This document shows positions 12,686 to 22,826 of a stretch of DNA of 64,000 nucleotides, one piece after another; positions within the stretch are counted from its first letter, which is position 1; each line of letters starts with the position of its first letter. Source of the stretch: Symmetrospora coprosmae (Eukaryota; Basidiomycota; Cystobasidiomycetes; Symmetrosporaceae); assembly GCA_008802785.1 (NCBI GenBank), contig VUYT01000024.1, positions 62,001-126,000 of the forward strand. Direction: 5' to 3'. The notes below the pieces were generated by a model that was not told the DNA's origin, made no database searches, and saw only the letters and a program-made list of their open reading frames with translations. Both the position numbers and the translations under genes were made by a program.

Positions 12686-13486
12686 CTCCAGCGGACGGCT
12701 CGTGAAGAACAACCGATGGCAGGAGTGCCCGATCTCGTGGGAATCCCCAACTTGTCCAGGCTGTGCCGGCAAAGCGCTGAAAGGTTGTCAGACAGAGGAG
12801 ATCAGCAGACCTATATATACATGTACGGATCAGATGCTCACGGGGAAGCTCGTATCTGCAATGCAGGCAACGCGGAACAGCGGAGCGGCCGCTGCGCATA
12901 TCGACGGACTTTACAATCACGATGGATCTACAGAGGAAAGACCAGCCGATTCCTTTTCATGACTGCGGCGTAACAGTCTGCATGATTCGCTATATCAGTT
13001 GCGAGCCGTCTCCTGCCACCACAGTCTGGACCACTCACACTTCCTGTGACGGGAACCAGCCCTTTGATGCCTTCGATTGTCTGTAAGGGCAGAGTCAGCA
13101 CGAGCCATGTCGCTGCATTGAGTGGGAGCAAAGGGGACGTATCAGATAGCATGACGTGCTGTAGCAGCATCGCAGCCGGCTCCGTCGGCTAATGTGTGAG
13201 GAAGTATGGATGGTCTGTCGAATGGGGAGAGCATGGACCAGCTCATCTGATGAGGTTGCGCGTTGTCACCAGGTTTCATCACTATCTACTCGGGACGTAG
13301 CGCAGACCTGCTACAGCAACCTGAACGATGCAGCTGGTCTTCCGACTGTCGCCAGACCCCAGCTTTTGCACACATACCAGACACATACCAGATGAGGCAC
13401 TAGTCCGATCCAGTCAGTCCACCAATGCCCGATGCAGGCGTATTGCGGTTCAGAGGAGGCGAGGACGGCACTCGATTATAGTCGCT
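12686..13486. other. Spacer between the two orphan genes
   Basis: About 800 bp with no supported gene. All frames are short and none carries recognisable motifs. It contains the promoter of the gene ending at 11011 and the 3' flank of the gene at 13487-14173. Confidence 0.5.
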
Positions 13487-14173
13487 TCACTGTATACAAC
13501 AGCCCGACTTTTGCTGTGGTTGTCTTCCATTTGGCTTGCGAGACTGTCGGACCCGGCTTTGGCTGTCGGGTATAGCCGAGCCGTTGGTATACACTTGCCC
13601 GCGATAGCTGATGACATCCACATAAGCATCTGTAGGCTTGTGCTGAAGGCAGACGAATTCGGCGTCGTTGGCGGTCCTGTCGCTAAAGGTCTGACCGGTG
13701 TCCCGGGAGCGCAAGACGCAACGGTTACCACGTCCGGACCCGTGTACCACGGTCAAGTTGCCTGTAGCGATGGCCTGCAAATTGCCTGCAGCATTGGCCT
13801 GCAGAGTCGCTCGTGATCTGATCACTGGAATAGCCTCGATCCTCTTCTCGACGATGGCATAAGCTTGGTCGGCTTTCGGCTCGCAGATGATAAAGTCTTG
13901 ATTGCGGATCTTGTGGTCTGCTACGAGTGGGTTACTCGTCTTATCCTGCAGACGGTACAGCTTGCCGTGGAAGCGGACCTGAACACCTTCCTCGAAATCG
14001 AACTGCGAGCCATGGCAGCGGAATGTAGATCTACGCGGCATGCGCAATATCGCAATAGGCGTCGTGAATGGCAGAATTTGTTGATTGATAGATTCGGGGA
14101 CAGGGACTGCGAGCAGAGGGGGGGAGCAGAAAGAGCTAGACAGCGCTCCATCATAGAACATTTGGAGTTTCAA
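13487..14173 (-). CDS. Orphan protein with a module like its neighbour and a C-terminal CaaX-like box
   Basis: The family is unknown. It is a single open frame. The start may be at 14173 or, more plausibly, at the internal ATG at 14041 (MPRRSTFRCHGSQFDF), giving 184 residues. The first ~60 residues after that start (GSQFDFEEGVQVRFHGKLYR ... LVADHKI ... AYAIVEK) resemble in pattern the N-terminal module of the protein encoded at 11011-12414. The C-terminus is basic and Gln-rich and ends in CCIQ preceded by a Lys/Arg/Gln stretch. That is the layout of a prenylated, membrane-attached protein such as the tail of a small GTPase, although there is no GTPase domain. Like its neighbour it has no introns in the open frame. 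Prenylation is inference. Confidence 0.6.
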   Translation of the reverse strand: MKLQMFYDGALSSSFCSPPLLAVPVPESINQQILPFTTPIAILRMPRRSTFRCHGSQFDFEEGVQVRFHGKLYRLQDKTSNPLVADHKIRNQDFIICEPKADQAYAIVEKRIEAIPVIRSRATLQANAAGNLQAIATGNLTVVHGSGRGNRCVLRSRDTGQTFSDRTANDAEFVCLQHKPTDAYVDVISYRGQVYTNGSAIPDSQSRVRQSRKPNGRQPQQKSGCCIQ

Positions 14174-14457
14174 AGGGAGTCCAGGGCAGCGCTTTGAAAG
14201 GGATGTGCAGGCGGTGAGGCCGACGATCGATATGAACTGGGAGGTACCTTGCGTCAGACAACGCCAATACAGGGCTGCACCGAACTACTGAGACAGGAAC
14301 GAGTGCAGAAAGGGTTGGATTAGTCGGAAAGCGCCAAAGCGCTCGAGATCAGCACATTCCACACCTAATGCGGCTGGCGGTAAAGACTTAGACATATGCA
14401 GGTCTGCCAGTCTGTCAAATGCAGTTCGATCAAGTGCAGCCTTCCATGCATTGCAGG

Positions 14458-15691
14458 TCACGGCAGCTGCCGTGCCTCCGGGGTGGCGGTATGCTGCTCG
14501 AAAGTGTCTGAGCCTGCATTTGGATCTTTTGCGAGATAGCCGCGCTTCTCCCAGTTGCTGTAGTATTCGATGTCGTTCTTCTTCAATGGCAGACTAAAAT
14601 GGCACGGATGTACGGCTGGTCAGCCGAGATACAACCATCGGGAGGGAACGACCAGCTTACGCCTGACGCGGCAGCGGTCGTCCTTTCAAGGCACTGAATG
14701 GAAGTAGCGGAATTCAGCATCAGTCAACATGAGCCAGTTGCGCAAATGCAGCGAAGCGACAACGCACAATAGGTGCGGGCTCAGGATGGCTCTCAGGCCC
14801 AGCTTGTTGTGGTAGCGACATTCTATCTTGCCTCCTGCAGCTTCTATCGCTTGTATGGCGGTCTGGCTGGCTTTCGAGACGATGATGGAGATGGCAGGGA
14901 GATCAACAGGGTCGGTAGCGCGGCGCTGTACCGGAGGGCAGGGGAAATTAGCTAGCTTGAACGATAGGAGCGTCATCCAGACGGTTGCTCACATTGCCGA
15001 GCAGCTTGATGCCACCCTCTTTGACGCTATGTACTGCCCCGCTTCGCTTCAGCTCCTTCATGGTGATCTCCTTCGTCGGATCGATGCGGTTGTCCCTGAT
15101 CCACTGCGCGAGCTTGCCGATCTGTAGCGTAGTCATCTCCTTGGCGTGGCTGCAAGTATCAGACGTGCAAATAAGCGATCCCATCCCACTGCCGTGCTGT
15201 TGATGGCTTGCTTGGGACCCACGAATTGGTGAAGCCGACTTTTGGCATTGACCGGCTGAGCGGCGTCTGCCCGCCCTCGAAGCCAGCGCGGACACCACCT
15301 CCAGAGCGCGAGTTCTGTCCGTTGTTACCCCGTCCTGACGTGCCTCCATGGCCAGAGGCATCTCCTCTTCCGAGTCGCTTGCGCTGTTCAGGTCATCCGG
15401 CGGTCCGTCGCAGGTGATCCCATAGAGCAAGAGAGGGCGAAAGACAGGGACACAGCGAAGCAGCGATGCTCGATAGTCAGCTCTACTGGTGTGCAGCATT
15501 GCATTGTGCTTCCAGCTCAAGCTCACCTTCACTGCTGCGCCCTTCACCGGCCGCAGACTCCCCAGGAGATTCGCCTGAGTGGCATAGCTGCGCCTGGACG
15601 TCGAGGCAAGCGCAGAACTGCTTGAGGCCCTGGACGACGAGCCCAGCGCGAGTCTAGTGAAGAGCGAATCTAGCAACTGTGTCGATGCCAT
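14458..15691 (-). CDS. MRPL10: Mitochondrial large-subunit ribosomal protein uL15m
   Basis: Structural protein of the mitochondrial 54S subunit. The ATG at 15691 opens a mitochondrial presequence ([17 protein letters not shown], then Ser/Arg-rich, then [17 protein letters not shown]). The central exon carries the uL15 glycine-rich region ([20 protein letters not shown], then [17 protein letters not shown]). Later exons give [28 protein letters not shown], then [20 protein letters not shown] and [12 protein letters not shown], the conserved uL15 C-terminal core. The last exon encodes [20 protein letters not shown] and ends at 14460-14458. Several short introns are present. The gene is followed on the same strand by the orphan pair. 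Confidence 0.9.
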
Positions 15692-15872
15692 CGCGAATGT
15701 ATGGGTGGATGAGCGAAGGAGAAGAGCTTCAACCCAAGCTGGACTGCACCACGCCCACAATGCACGAGATCACGGACTGGAAGCACATCCGCGAGGTGCG
15801 AAACATATGAAGATTACGCCAAGCTGGCCACATAGACACCATCCATCTCAATCTGCTCTGATCATAGCCACC

Positions 15873-17729
15873 CTAAGCAATCATCTTCTTGACGCTTTCG
15901 ACCTGCTCGAGCACGGCGCGCCTGCTCGTCCCTCCGACCACATCCCTGCGCTCGACGCTTGTCTCAAAGCTAAAGACCTCCTTGACATCTTCCGAGAACT
16001 TTGATGACAGTGTCTGCAGCTGCTCGAGCGTCAAATCTGCCAGCGACACCTTGTTCTGCTCGGCGAGCCGGACGGCCGAGCCAGAGATGTGATGCGTCTC
16101 GCGGAAGGGCGTCTGCGTTTATGCACTGTTGGCATCAGCATCGCTCAGCGTATCGCAAGGCGTCCGAGTTACTCACCCCTTTGCGCACGAGGTACTCGGC
16201 CAGGTCAGTCGCGAGCATGTCGTGTGTGAGTGAGCGCTTCATGTTCTCTGGGTGGATCTGCAGAGCGGCCACGATGAGTAATTCAGCTCAAGCCGGGTCA
16301 TGCTTGAACACACGGAGACGATATCGAAACTCACTGTCAGTGTTGACAGGACACCCTGCAGGATCTGTAGCGAGTTCTCCACCGTGTGGGCAGCATCGAA
16401 CATGGGCTCCTTGTCCTCCTGCAAGTCCTTGTTGTACGTGCTCGGGACGCCCTTGAGCGTCATGAGCAGGCCAGCAAGCGAGCCGAACGTCCGCCCGCTT
16501 TTACCCCTAAGCAGTTCGAGCGAGTCGGGATTCTTCTTTTGCGGCATGATGCTGGAGCCCGTCGAGTACGCATCTGACAGCGTGACAAAGCCAAACTCGG
16601 CTGTGGAGTAAATGATGAGGTCTTCTGCGATGCGCGAGACGTGGATCATAGTCATCGACACCCAGAAGAGGAACTCGGCAATAAAGTCACGGTCGGCGAC
16701 ACCCTGTAGGATGTGGAAAGGACGCATCAGCCTCATTCACTTGGTAAGCGGTGCCATGGAAAAGCGCACCTGCATCGAGTTGAGCGTGAGAGACTCGAAG
16801 CCGAGCTCAGCTTGCAAGAGGTCTCGGGGCATGGCGAAGGGGTTGCCGGCCAGCGGGCCAGAGCCCAAAGGCAGGACAGAGATGCGTGGCACCAGATCAC
16901 GAAGCCGCTTGAGATCGTTGATGAAGAAGCCCACGTGTGACAGGAGGAAGTGAGACCAGCGGATAGGTTGGGCGCGCTTTGTTTCAGGAGGAGAGGCGCT
17001 CGTCAGGGAGGGTCTTCCAGGGGCGACGGCAGGAACAGACTCACCTGAAGATGCGTGTATCCTGGCATGACTGCATCAATCTCTCCTTCCGCACGAGCAG
17101 TCATGACCTTGATGACGTCCTTCAAGTAGCCGTCAAGCTTCTCGACCTGCTCAAGCAGCCAGATGCGCATATCGGTTGCGACCTGGTCGTTCCTGGACCT
17201 GCCGGTGTGCAGCTTTCCTGCAAGGGAGGAGTAGCAGTCAGCCTGATGCATCATCCGCACACGGATCTGACTTCAAGGTACCTGCTACAGGTCCGATGAG
17301 CTCGGCCAGGCGCCTCTCGTTCGCCATATGGATGTCCTCGTCGTTATCCTTCTCGACGAAAGTCCCGTTCTCCCACTCCTGCAGCACCTTGTCGAGCCCG
17401 TCATGGATCGACTGAGATGGACAGTGGACAGTGGAGGCGGATCAGCTCTATCCAGCTGTGCTTGCCGTGATAGCTCATGGAGTCTTGTCATGTCGACGCG
17501 TGCATCACCCGACGACGGGAGGCAATCGCGCTTCATTAGGGAGCTCGTTGCTCACCTTCCGCTCATCTTCCGTGAGCACGCCAGCCTTGACGAGGCCTTT
17601 TGCATACGCCTGCGATCCTCTGACGTCCGCCTTGTACATGCGCTTGTCGTAGCTGAGCGACTGGTTGAACGCGTGCATGAGAGGGTCCACCCCGCCGGTG
17701 AACCTCCCGCCCCACATAGAGTTGGCCAT
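15873..17729 (-). CDS. ARG4: Argininosuccinate lyase
   Basis: Last step of arginine synthesis: cleaves argininosuccinate to arginine and fumarate; a cytosolic homotetramer of the fumarase/aspartase superfamily. The start at 17729 gives [20 protein letters not shown], the usual family opening. Conserved blocks follow: [32 protein letters not shown] (substrate-binding), MPGYTHLQ (catalytic His region), and the signature [20 protein letters not shown] containing the catalytic Ser. The C-terminal helical exons ([18 protein letters not shown]) end at a stop at 15875-15873. Six or more introns are visible. It is adjacent to, but not obviously linked with, the uL15m gene. Confidence 0.96.
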
Positions 17730-18016
17730 GTTGATTGCTTGATATTCAGCAGCTGAGATGAGTATACAAAGAGACTGGTCTGGTATGCTGCAGTGCCAGG
17801 TGGGAAGGAAGAGGGTCGGAGTCAGGAACAGCGCAGGTGCATCATCCCCTTGCCTCGAAATTCTGGATAGGGGTTGGCAGCGGGCGCAACGGCGGAAAAG
17901 GGTCCCGCACTATATGCAGAGAAAAGGCATAGGGAAGCGACGTCCAGCCTCTGACATGGTCGCTCGTCTGAACCATCCGCGTTGGCGTCCTGGTCGAGCC
18001 ATAGCGAAGACCTTCC

Positions 18017-19185
18017 ATGCAGCCCGGCCTCCTTGACGTTGCCTCCACCGGCCCCGCATCTGCAGCCTATGTACTCACAGCACTTACCTGCTCGCTGACT
18101 ATGAGCCGACCTTGACGGGATGCCTACTGGATTTACCGCAGCTCGAGGCCGAATTGACGTGCTGCCGAACGACGGGCTGCACTGCACAGGCTCTCGAGCA
18201 GGCTCGCGCCCGGACGGACCCCTTTGACCAACGCGATATGAGCCGTCCTGGCACCTCTTGGCCAGCTCGGAGCGCTCCGTAGCCACGCCCTTGTTCAAAG
18301 CTGCGGGACAGCACTTGACGTCCCGGCAACCGCTTTCAGCCCTCACGCTACCCCTCTGCTATCATCGCGCGGCTGGACCCACCTAACTCTCATTTAGCGG
18401 CTCTCAAATACTTGCAGTTCGGGCAATCTCTACCTCAGACGCGACGACGACTGGCTCGTTCGTTCTCCTGACCTATCTGGAACAGGCTTCAAGCGTCCCG
18501 CTAGCTGGAGCGGACATCAGCCGACACCTTTGAACGCTTGGCTGTATCCACCGGCCCTCGAGGCAGTCACGACTAGTGACACGCTATCTGCCGTGACGTC
18601 GACCGAAGACCAACTATCGATCCACGCAGTACAGTAATCAGCGGGGCTGACCTGCATCGGCCCCATCCAAGCGTACCGCCGCCGCGATAATCGTGACCAC
18701 CCTGCTTTGGTATGGCAGGAGCGGGCGTACGCTGGCTTCAATGCGGACTCTGGTTCGTAGTGTTGATAATGACCAGTATGTGATCGCTCCGCTGCTCGGG
18801 GAATGGCGGCGAACTCACCTCTGCCTTTTCTACCGCAGTCTGTGTCTGCTGCTCGGCACCGGTAGCAAGAGACGTGAGTCTTCTTGCGTATCATAGGCGC
18901 CTTCCCTCATAAGCGCTGATGCGACAAGCTGACGCCTCATGATCTATGCGGGTCTGCAGCTCAACTTCCTCTCCAAGACAGGCTCATCGAAGGCTGCCAC
19001 CAATCCTACGTCAGGTTTCAATTCCTTGCAGATGGTTAGTCTGCCTTCACTCGCATACATGCAATCGAACGTCAGGCAGAGGCTAACGATGACAATTGGC
19101 ACAGGGCCTGACGGGCTATTGCAATAAGGGCAAGTGCGCATCGTATAGAGAGTTCAGTAGGTTGGCCGACCTTTGCGAATGCTAG
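18017..19185 (+). CDS. Possible multi-exon gene of unknown function
   Basis: I do not recognise a product. The 1.56-kb interval after the arginine gene has no long ORF but shows repeated plus-strand splice signals: TTACCGCAG before 18142, CTAAC...CTTGCAG before 18418, CTACCGCAG near 18835, CTGAC...GTCTGCAG near 18959 and GGCTAAC...GGCACAG near 19105. Joining an ATG at 18017 to an exon at 18142-18278 and one at 18418 keeps frame. It reads MQPGLLDVASTGPASAAY, then a Cys-containing stretch (ELTCCRTTGCTAQALEQ), then SGNLYLRRDDDWLVRSPDL. The frame meets a stop at about 18636 unless another intron intervenes. Two alternative downstream exon chains end at about 19127 or 19185. Boundaries and frame beyond 18636 are unresolved. 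Confidence 0.33.
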
Positions 19186-19293
19186 GTTCCTCCCAGACTC
19201 ACCCTCCTTGAGTGGTCGCATTCAGCCGCCGACGTCCGTAAAGCATCTGTCAAAACAGCAATCGACGCAAAGGAGCGCAAAGCTATCTACGTA

Positions 19294-19767
19294 ATGGCCG
19301 GCAAGGGGTCCTCGGTGTCGAACAAGACTTGGCTACGGCTGTCAATCCTCTTCGGCGCAAGCGCCGCCGTGGCGTTCTTTTCGTGCGTGCTTGCCTTCTT
19401 CCTAGCGAAAGGCGCGTCTGCAGGAGGGTACGATGATTATGGCGGCGGCGGCGGTGGTGTGGAAACGCCGCTTCTCAAGACGATGCGGATCATCTTCCTG
19501 GGATTCACCTTCATCACGTTCGTCATGCTGCTCAGCGCTTTCGCCATCAGTCACATGGAGTTCAACAAAGCGAAGGACACATTGATAGAGAACCGCGAGA
19601 AAGGAAGCTATGGCAACGCATGGTATCTATCACTGGCCGCCTTCATCCTGGCTTTCTGCATTGCAGCGCTCGAGGGAGTCGCCATTGCCGTCCAGAGGGG
19701 TGGAGGGCAAGGCGGCGGTGGAGGAGCCTACCAGGACTACGGAGGAGGAGGAGATGGCTACCGGTAG
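19294..19767 (+). CDS. Small membrane protein with three TM segments and a Gly/Tyr-rich tail
   Basis: Function unknown. The intronless frame gives 157 residues. Hydrophobic segments lie at about residues 13-38, 63-85 and 107-133, the last containing SLAAFILAFCIAALEGVAIA. The loop after TM1 is Gly-rich (DDYGGGGGGVE) and the last ~22 residues are almost only Gly, Gln, Tyr and Asp (YQDYGGGGDGYR). There is no clear signal peptide; TM1 probably serves as the anchor. It sits on the same strand as the tandem syntaxin genes that follow, 425 bp upstream of the first. A membrane-trafficking role is only a guess from position. A MARVEL- or claudin-like fold cannot be excluded. Confidence 0.7.
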   Translation: MAGKGSSVSNKTWLRLSILFGASAAVAFFSCVLAFFLAKGASAGGYDDYGGGGGGVETPLLKTMRIIFLGFTFITFVMLLSAFAISHMEFNKAKDTLIENREKGSYGNAWYLSLAAFILAFCIAALEGVAIAVQRGGGQGGGGGAYQDYGGGGDGYR

Positions 19768-20191
19768 CGTGCTATCTGCTTGTCTCGATGTCATCCATAG
19801 AGGCCGATGCAAGGACCTGTCTCGACCGTGCATGCCGCTGGAGGCGGGCGCGACGCAAGCTGAGGTTGGCTGTCCGGCTCAGGTCTAAGAGGGCCTAACT
19901 CGCCGTGACACCTCACTGTATGCACTGGACATCATGTCCCGTCCTCGCTCCAGACTTGCCTTGGCTGGTGGCAAAAATGTCCAAGGCACGCGCGGGTCCA
20001 GCCCGTTGTCACGACGCGTTTGGTCCGCTTCGACCGACCGATAGCATCACCACGAGCGAGCTGGCCTTGCTTCGAGACCACAGCATCATCTTGTTCGGCA
20101 TCTTTGATACTTTAGCAACTGCTCACTTCACTTTCACTTCCAAGCAGTCGATTCTATCCAGTCCGTAGCATCCCTCAGTCGCACAAACACC
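19768..20191. other. Spacer upstream of the first syntaxin gene
   Basis: 424 bp with no supported gene. It probably contains the 3' UTR of the small membrane protein and the promoter of the syntaxin gene. Confidence 0.5.
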
Positions 20192-22368
20192 ATGTCGCGC
20201 GACCGCCTGGCAGCGATGCGCGCACAACAAGCTAGTCAAAGGGCAGGAGGCGCCCGACGACAGCAGCAAGAGGAGGAGCAGCAGTACGAGCAGCAGTATG
20301 AGCAGCCGTCACACTATCAGGACCGCGGCTATGGCGGTCCAGCTCCCAGTCAGGCGTACAACAGCGGGTAAGCCGGGGCTCGTTTGGACAGGGGTGGCTT
20401 GAACAGGCACGCAGGTAGCGACAACGACTGACAGCTCGGCTCAATGTCTGCATTCACCAAGCAATCATGCTGGATACGGTGAAGAAGAACACTATGGCAG
20501 GTCACTCACGCAACAGCCGCAGTATGGCGCCCGAGGAGGAGGAGGAGCAGGCGGGGCCAACGGACGCGAGCGCGACGGATACGGCGGATATGCCAGACGC
20601 GATGGTGGCAACGATGGCGCGCCAGAGTATGGCGACTCGCGGGAACCGTACCGTCGGGATGGAGATGACGAGGAGAGCAGGGGAGCCAGAGCACGGGATC
20701 AGCGCCGGCGTCGACCATCCCAGGCTGCTTCGCCCCCGTACCAGGAGGATCAGTACAGGCCGCCTCCCCCGCAAGTGCCAGATCAGTACACCAACGGGTA
20801 TGGCGGCAGGCAGGACAACGAGGCAGGCTACTATGAGCGGAACGCCAGCTCGGCTGCGCTCAACGACGATGACGGCTACAGCCAGAAGTCCAGATCAAAG
20901 GCAAGCCTGCACGGCTACGGGGCCCAGCCAGACACCTACGAGATCCCCTCATTGCCCAAGTCTAGCAACAATTATCCGAGCCATCAGCAGCCGCAGTTCT
21001 CGCCTTCCACACCTCGTTCGAATGGAGGAGCAGGGCAGCATGCGAGCATCCCGCCCGGCGCGCAGATTACGTCGAACGCTCCGCAAGTCGACATGCCCTC
21101 CTTCTTCAACGAGATTGACGAGGTCCGCGATAGCTTCCGCGAGCTGGAGCAAGCCATCGTGTACCTCGACCAGCTTCATTCGCGCAACCTCCAGGGTACG
21201 GGCTCGGAGGAGACGCAATATGAGCTCGAGCAGGCGGCCGACCAGACTCGGCAGCAGACGGCTCAGCTGCGCCAGCGGATAAAGGCGCTGCAAGAGACGA
21301 CCCGCATAAGAACGCACGGCCAGGCAGAGGATGATCGACTCGTCAGGAAAGCCCAGATCGAGTCACTCCGGAACAAGTGCGGCGTATTCAGTCGCCCGTC
21401 TGTCCGATGGAGAAGCCCCTTGCTGATATCGTTTGTGCCCGATTGTAGGTTCCTCGAGATTGTGCATAGCTACCAGAATATGGAGATGCGCAATCGGGAC
21501 AAGGCGAAGCGCGGAATTGAGCGGCAGTATCAAATTGTTAAGCCCGACGCGACGCCAGAGGAGATCCGGCAGGTCGTAGAAGGAGGCCAGGAGGTCCAGG
21601 TGTTTGCGCAGGCGCTACGCCAGTCCAACCGGGTTGCCAATGCCAGAGGCGTGCTCAATGACGTTCAAAATCGGCACGAGGACATCAAGAAGATTGCGCA
21701 AACCATTATGGAGCTGCAGCGGCTGTTTGAGGACATGGCAACGTGTGTCTCGCGGTGCGGCCACGCGGTATTGGCGAGAGAAGGCTGACTGTCTTGCTTT
21801 CCGTTCTCAGCATGGTCCAAGAGCAAGATGAAGTCATTATTCAGGTTGAAGGTGGGTCTTTCTTTCTCGCCCATGTGCTTGACTGCCTGCTGTCCGGAGA
21901 AGGGGACTGCATTGGCCAGGACATGTACTAAAGCTCGCTTTCTGGTGACGCGCAGCCAAAGCGGAGCAAGTCATGGAAGATGTCAAGGCTGGCCAGGCAG
22001 ATGTTGCTGCAGGTGTCACTTCCGCAAAGAAGGCACGGAAGAAGCGTAAGATCTGTTTGTGCATCTCGATCATCCTCCTTCTCGTTATTGGCGGCGTTGT
22101 CGCCTACGTGGTCGTCAAGTATGTCGTACCCAAGATCAACGAGAACAAGGAGAACGATGCAAAGCCGGCGAGTGCTTCTGAAGTGGCAGCGAGCGAACGG
22201 GCGACACGGACAGCCGCTGCAAGTACTTCGGCCCAAGGAGGAGGCGGTGGAAGGAGCACGACCTTGGAAGAGCGCGCACTGCTCGAGCCAACGACGCGAG
22301 CTGTCATGCAGGTCGTCGCCGATCCTGCCCTCTCTGCCCGAGCCTATCTCGTGCCCTGGAGAGGTTGA
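20192..22368 (+). CDS. Syntaxin-like plasma-membrane t-SNARE (Sso type) with long N- and C-terminal extensions
   Basis: Qa-SNARE expected to pair with Sec9- and Snc-type SNAREs in exocytosis. Exon 1 starts MSRDRLAAMRAQQASQ and is followed by a Gln/Tyr/Arg/Gly-rich disordered region of about 250 residues, then the Habc-type domain (SFFNEIDEVRDSFRELEQAI onward; RFLEIVHSYQNMEMRNRDKA). The SNARE motif spans NRHEDIKKIAQTIMELQRLF to SAKKARKKRK, with the zero-layer Gln in VQEQDEV. The membrane anchor is ICLCISIILLLVIGGVVAYV. In the frame as read, about 80 more residues follow the anchor (Lys/Glu/Ala/Gly/Ser-rich) before the stop at 22366. Syntaxins normally end at the anchor, and a GTATGT sits just after it, so an unseen intron could shorten the tail. 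Four introns are clear. Confidence 0.86.
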
Positions 22369-22826
22369 GGACATGTGTACGGTATTTGCAGCATCCCGTT
22401 GTTGTGCTACATCGCTTCACCTGCACGTTGTTGTCTATAGACTAGAGAGCTGAACAATCTTGCCTTGTTGGAACTGTCAATATGTCGGTCCCGCGTGGTG
22501 TGTCATCCGCCATCCTGCACGATGTCACCTCCCGCACAGCTGCAGCCCGGCGGTCCAGGTCGCAATTGGCCGAATCCAGCAGGAACAGTGCGGCGAGATT
22601 TGAGATGCATTGTGCTGTGCTACATGTATGTGTGAACGCTGTCTGAGCTGCCGGAGATTGAGTGTGGGCTCTCGCTCTCTCCCTCTTCTGCCGTCATCGC
22701 CTCATCGTCACGGTCATCGCCTCCTCCCGCTCGCTCGCCCTGCCCGCGCTGTTGTTTGCTCTCTGCTCATTCTGACACCTCAGGAATCCACCATACCCGC
22801 AGCATTCACCGAAGACAGCGCCCACC
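22369..22826. other. Spacer between the tandem syntaxin genes
   Basis: 458 bp containing no supported ORF. A pyrimidine-rich stretch near 22670-22740 is consistent with the 5' UTR or core promoter of the second syntaxin gene. Confidence 0.5.

Noticed and set aside
17822-18346. Minus-strand 174-codon frame downstream of the arginine gene
   Set aside because: No recognisable motif, odd composition, and overlaps better plus-strand exon candidates.
18517-18894. Minus-strand frame beginning with a CxxCRxxxTDC-like run, as in a Zn2Cys6 factor
   Set aside because: Only three Cys of a zinc cluster are present and the spacing and basic residues do not match. Splice signals in this interval point to the plus strand.
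19040-19090. tRNA-like B-box (GTTCGATTG on the minus strand)
   Set aside because: No A-box, acceptor stem or T-arm pairing could be found around it.
20467-21282. 271-codon plus-strand frame rich in Arg, Thr and Ser
   Set aside because: It is out of frame with the syntaxin reading, which gives a continuous Gln/Tyr-rich region leading into the Habc domain.
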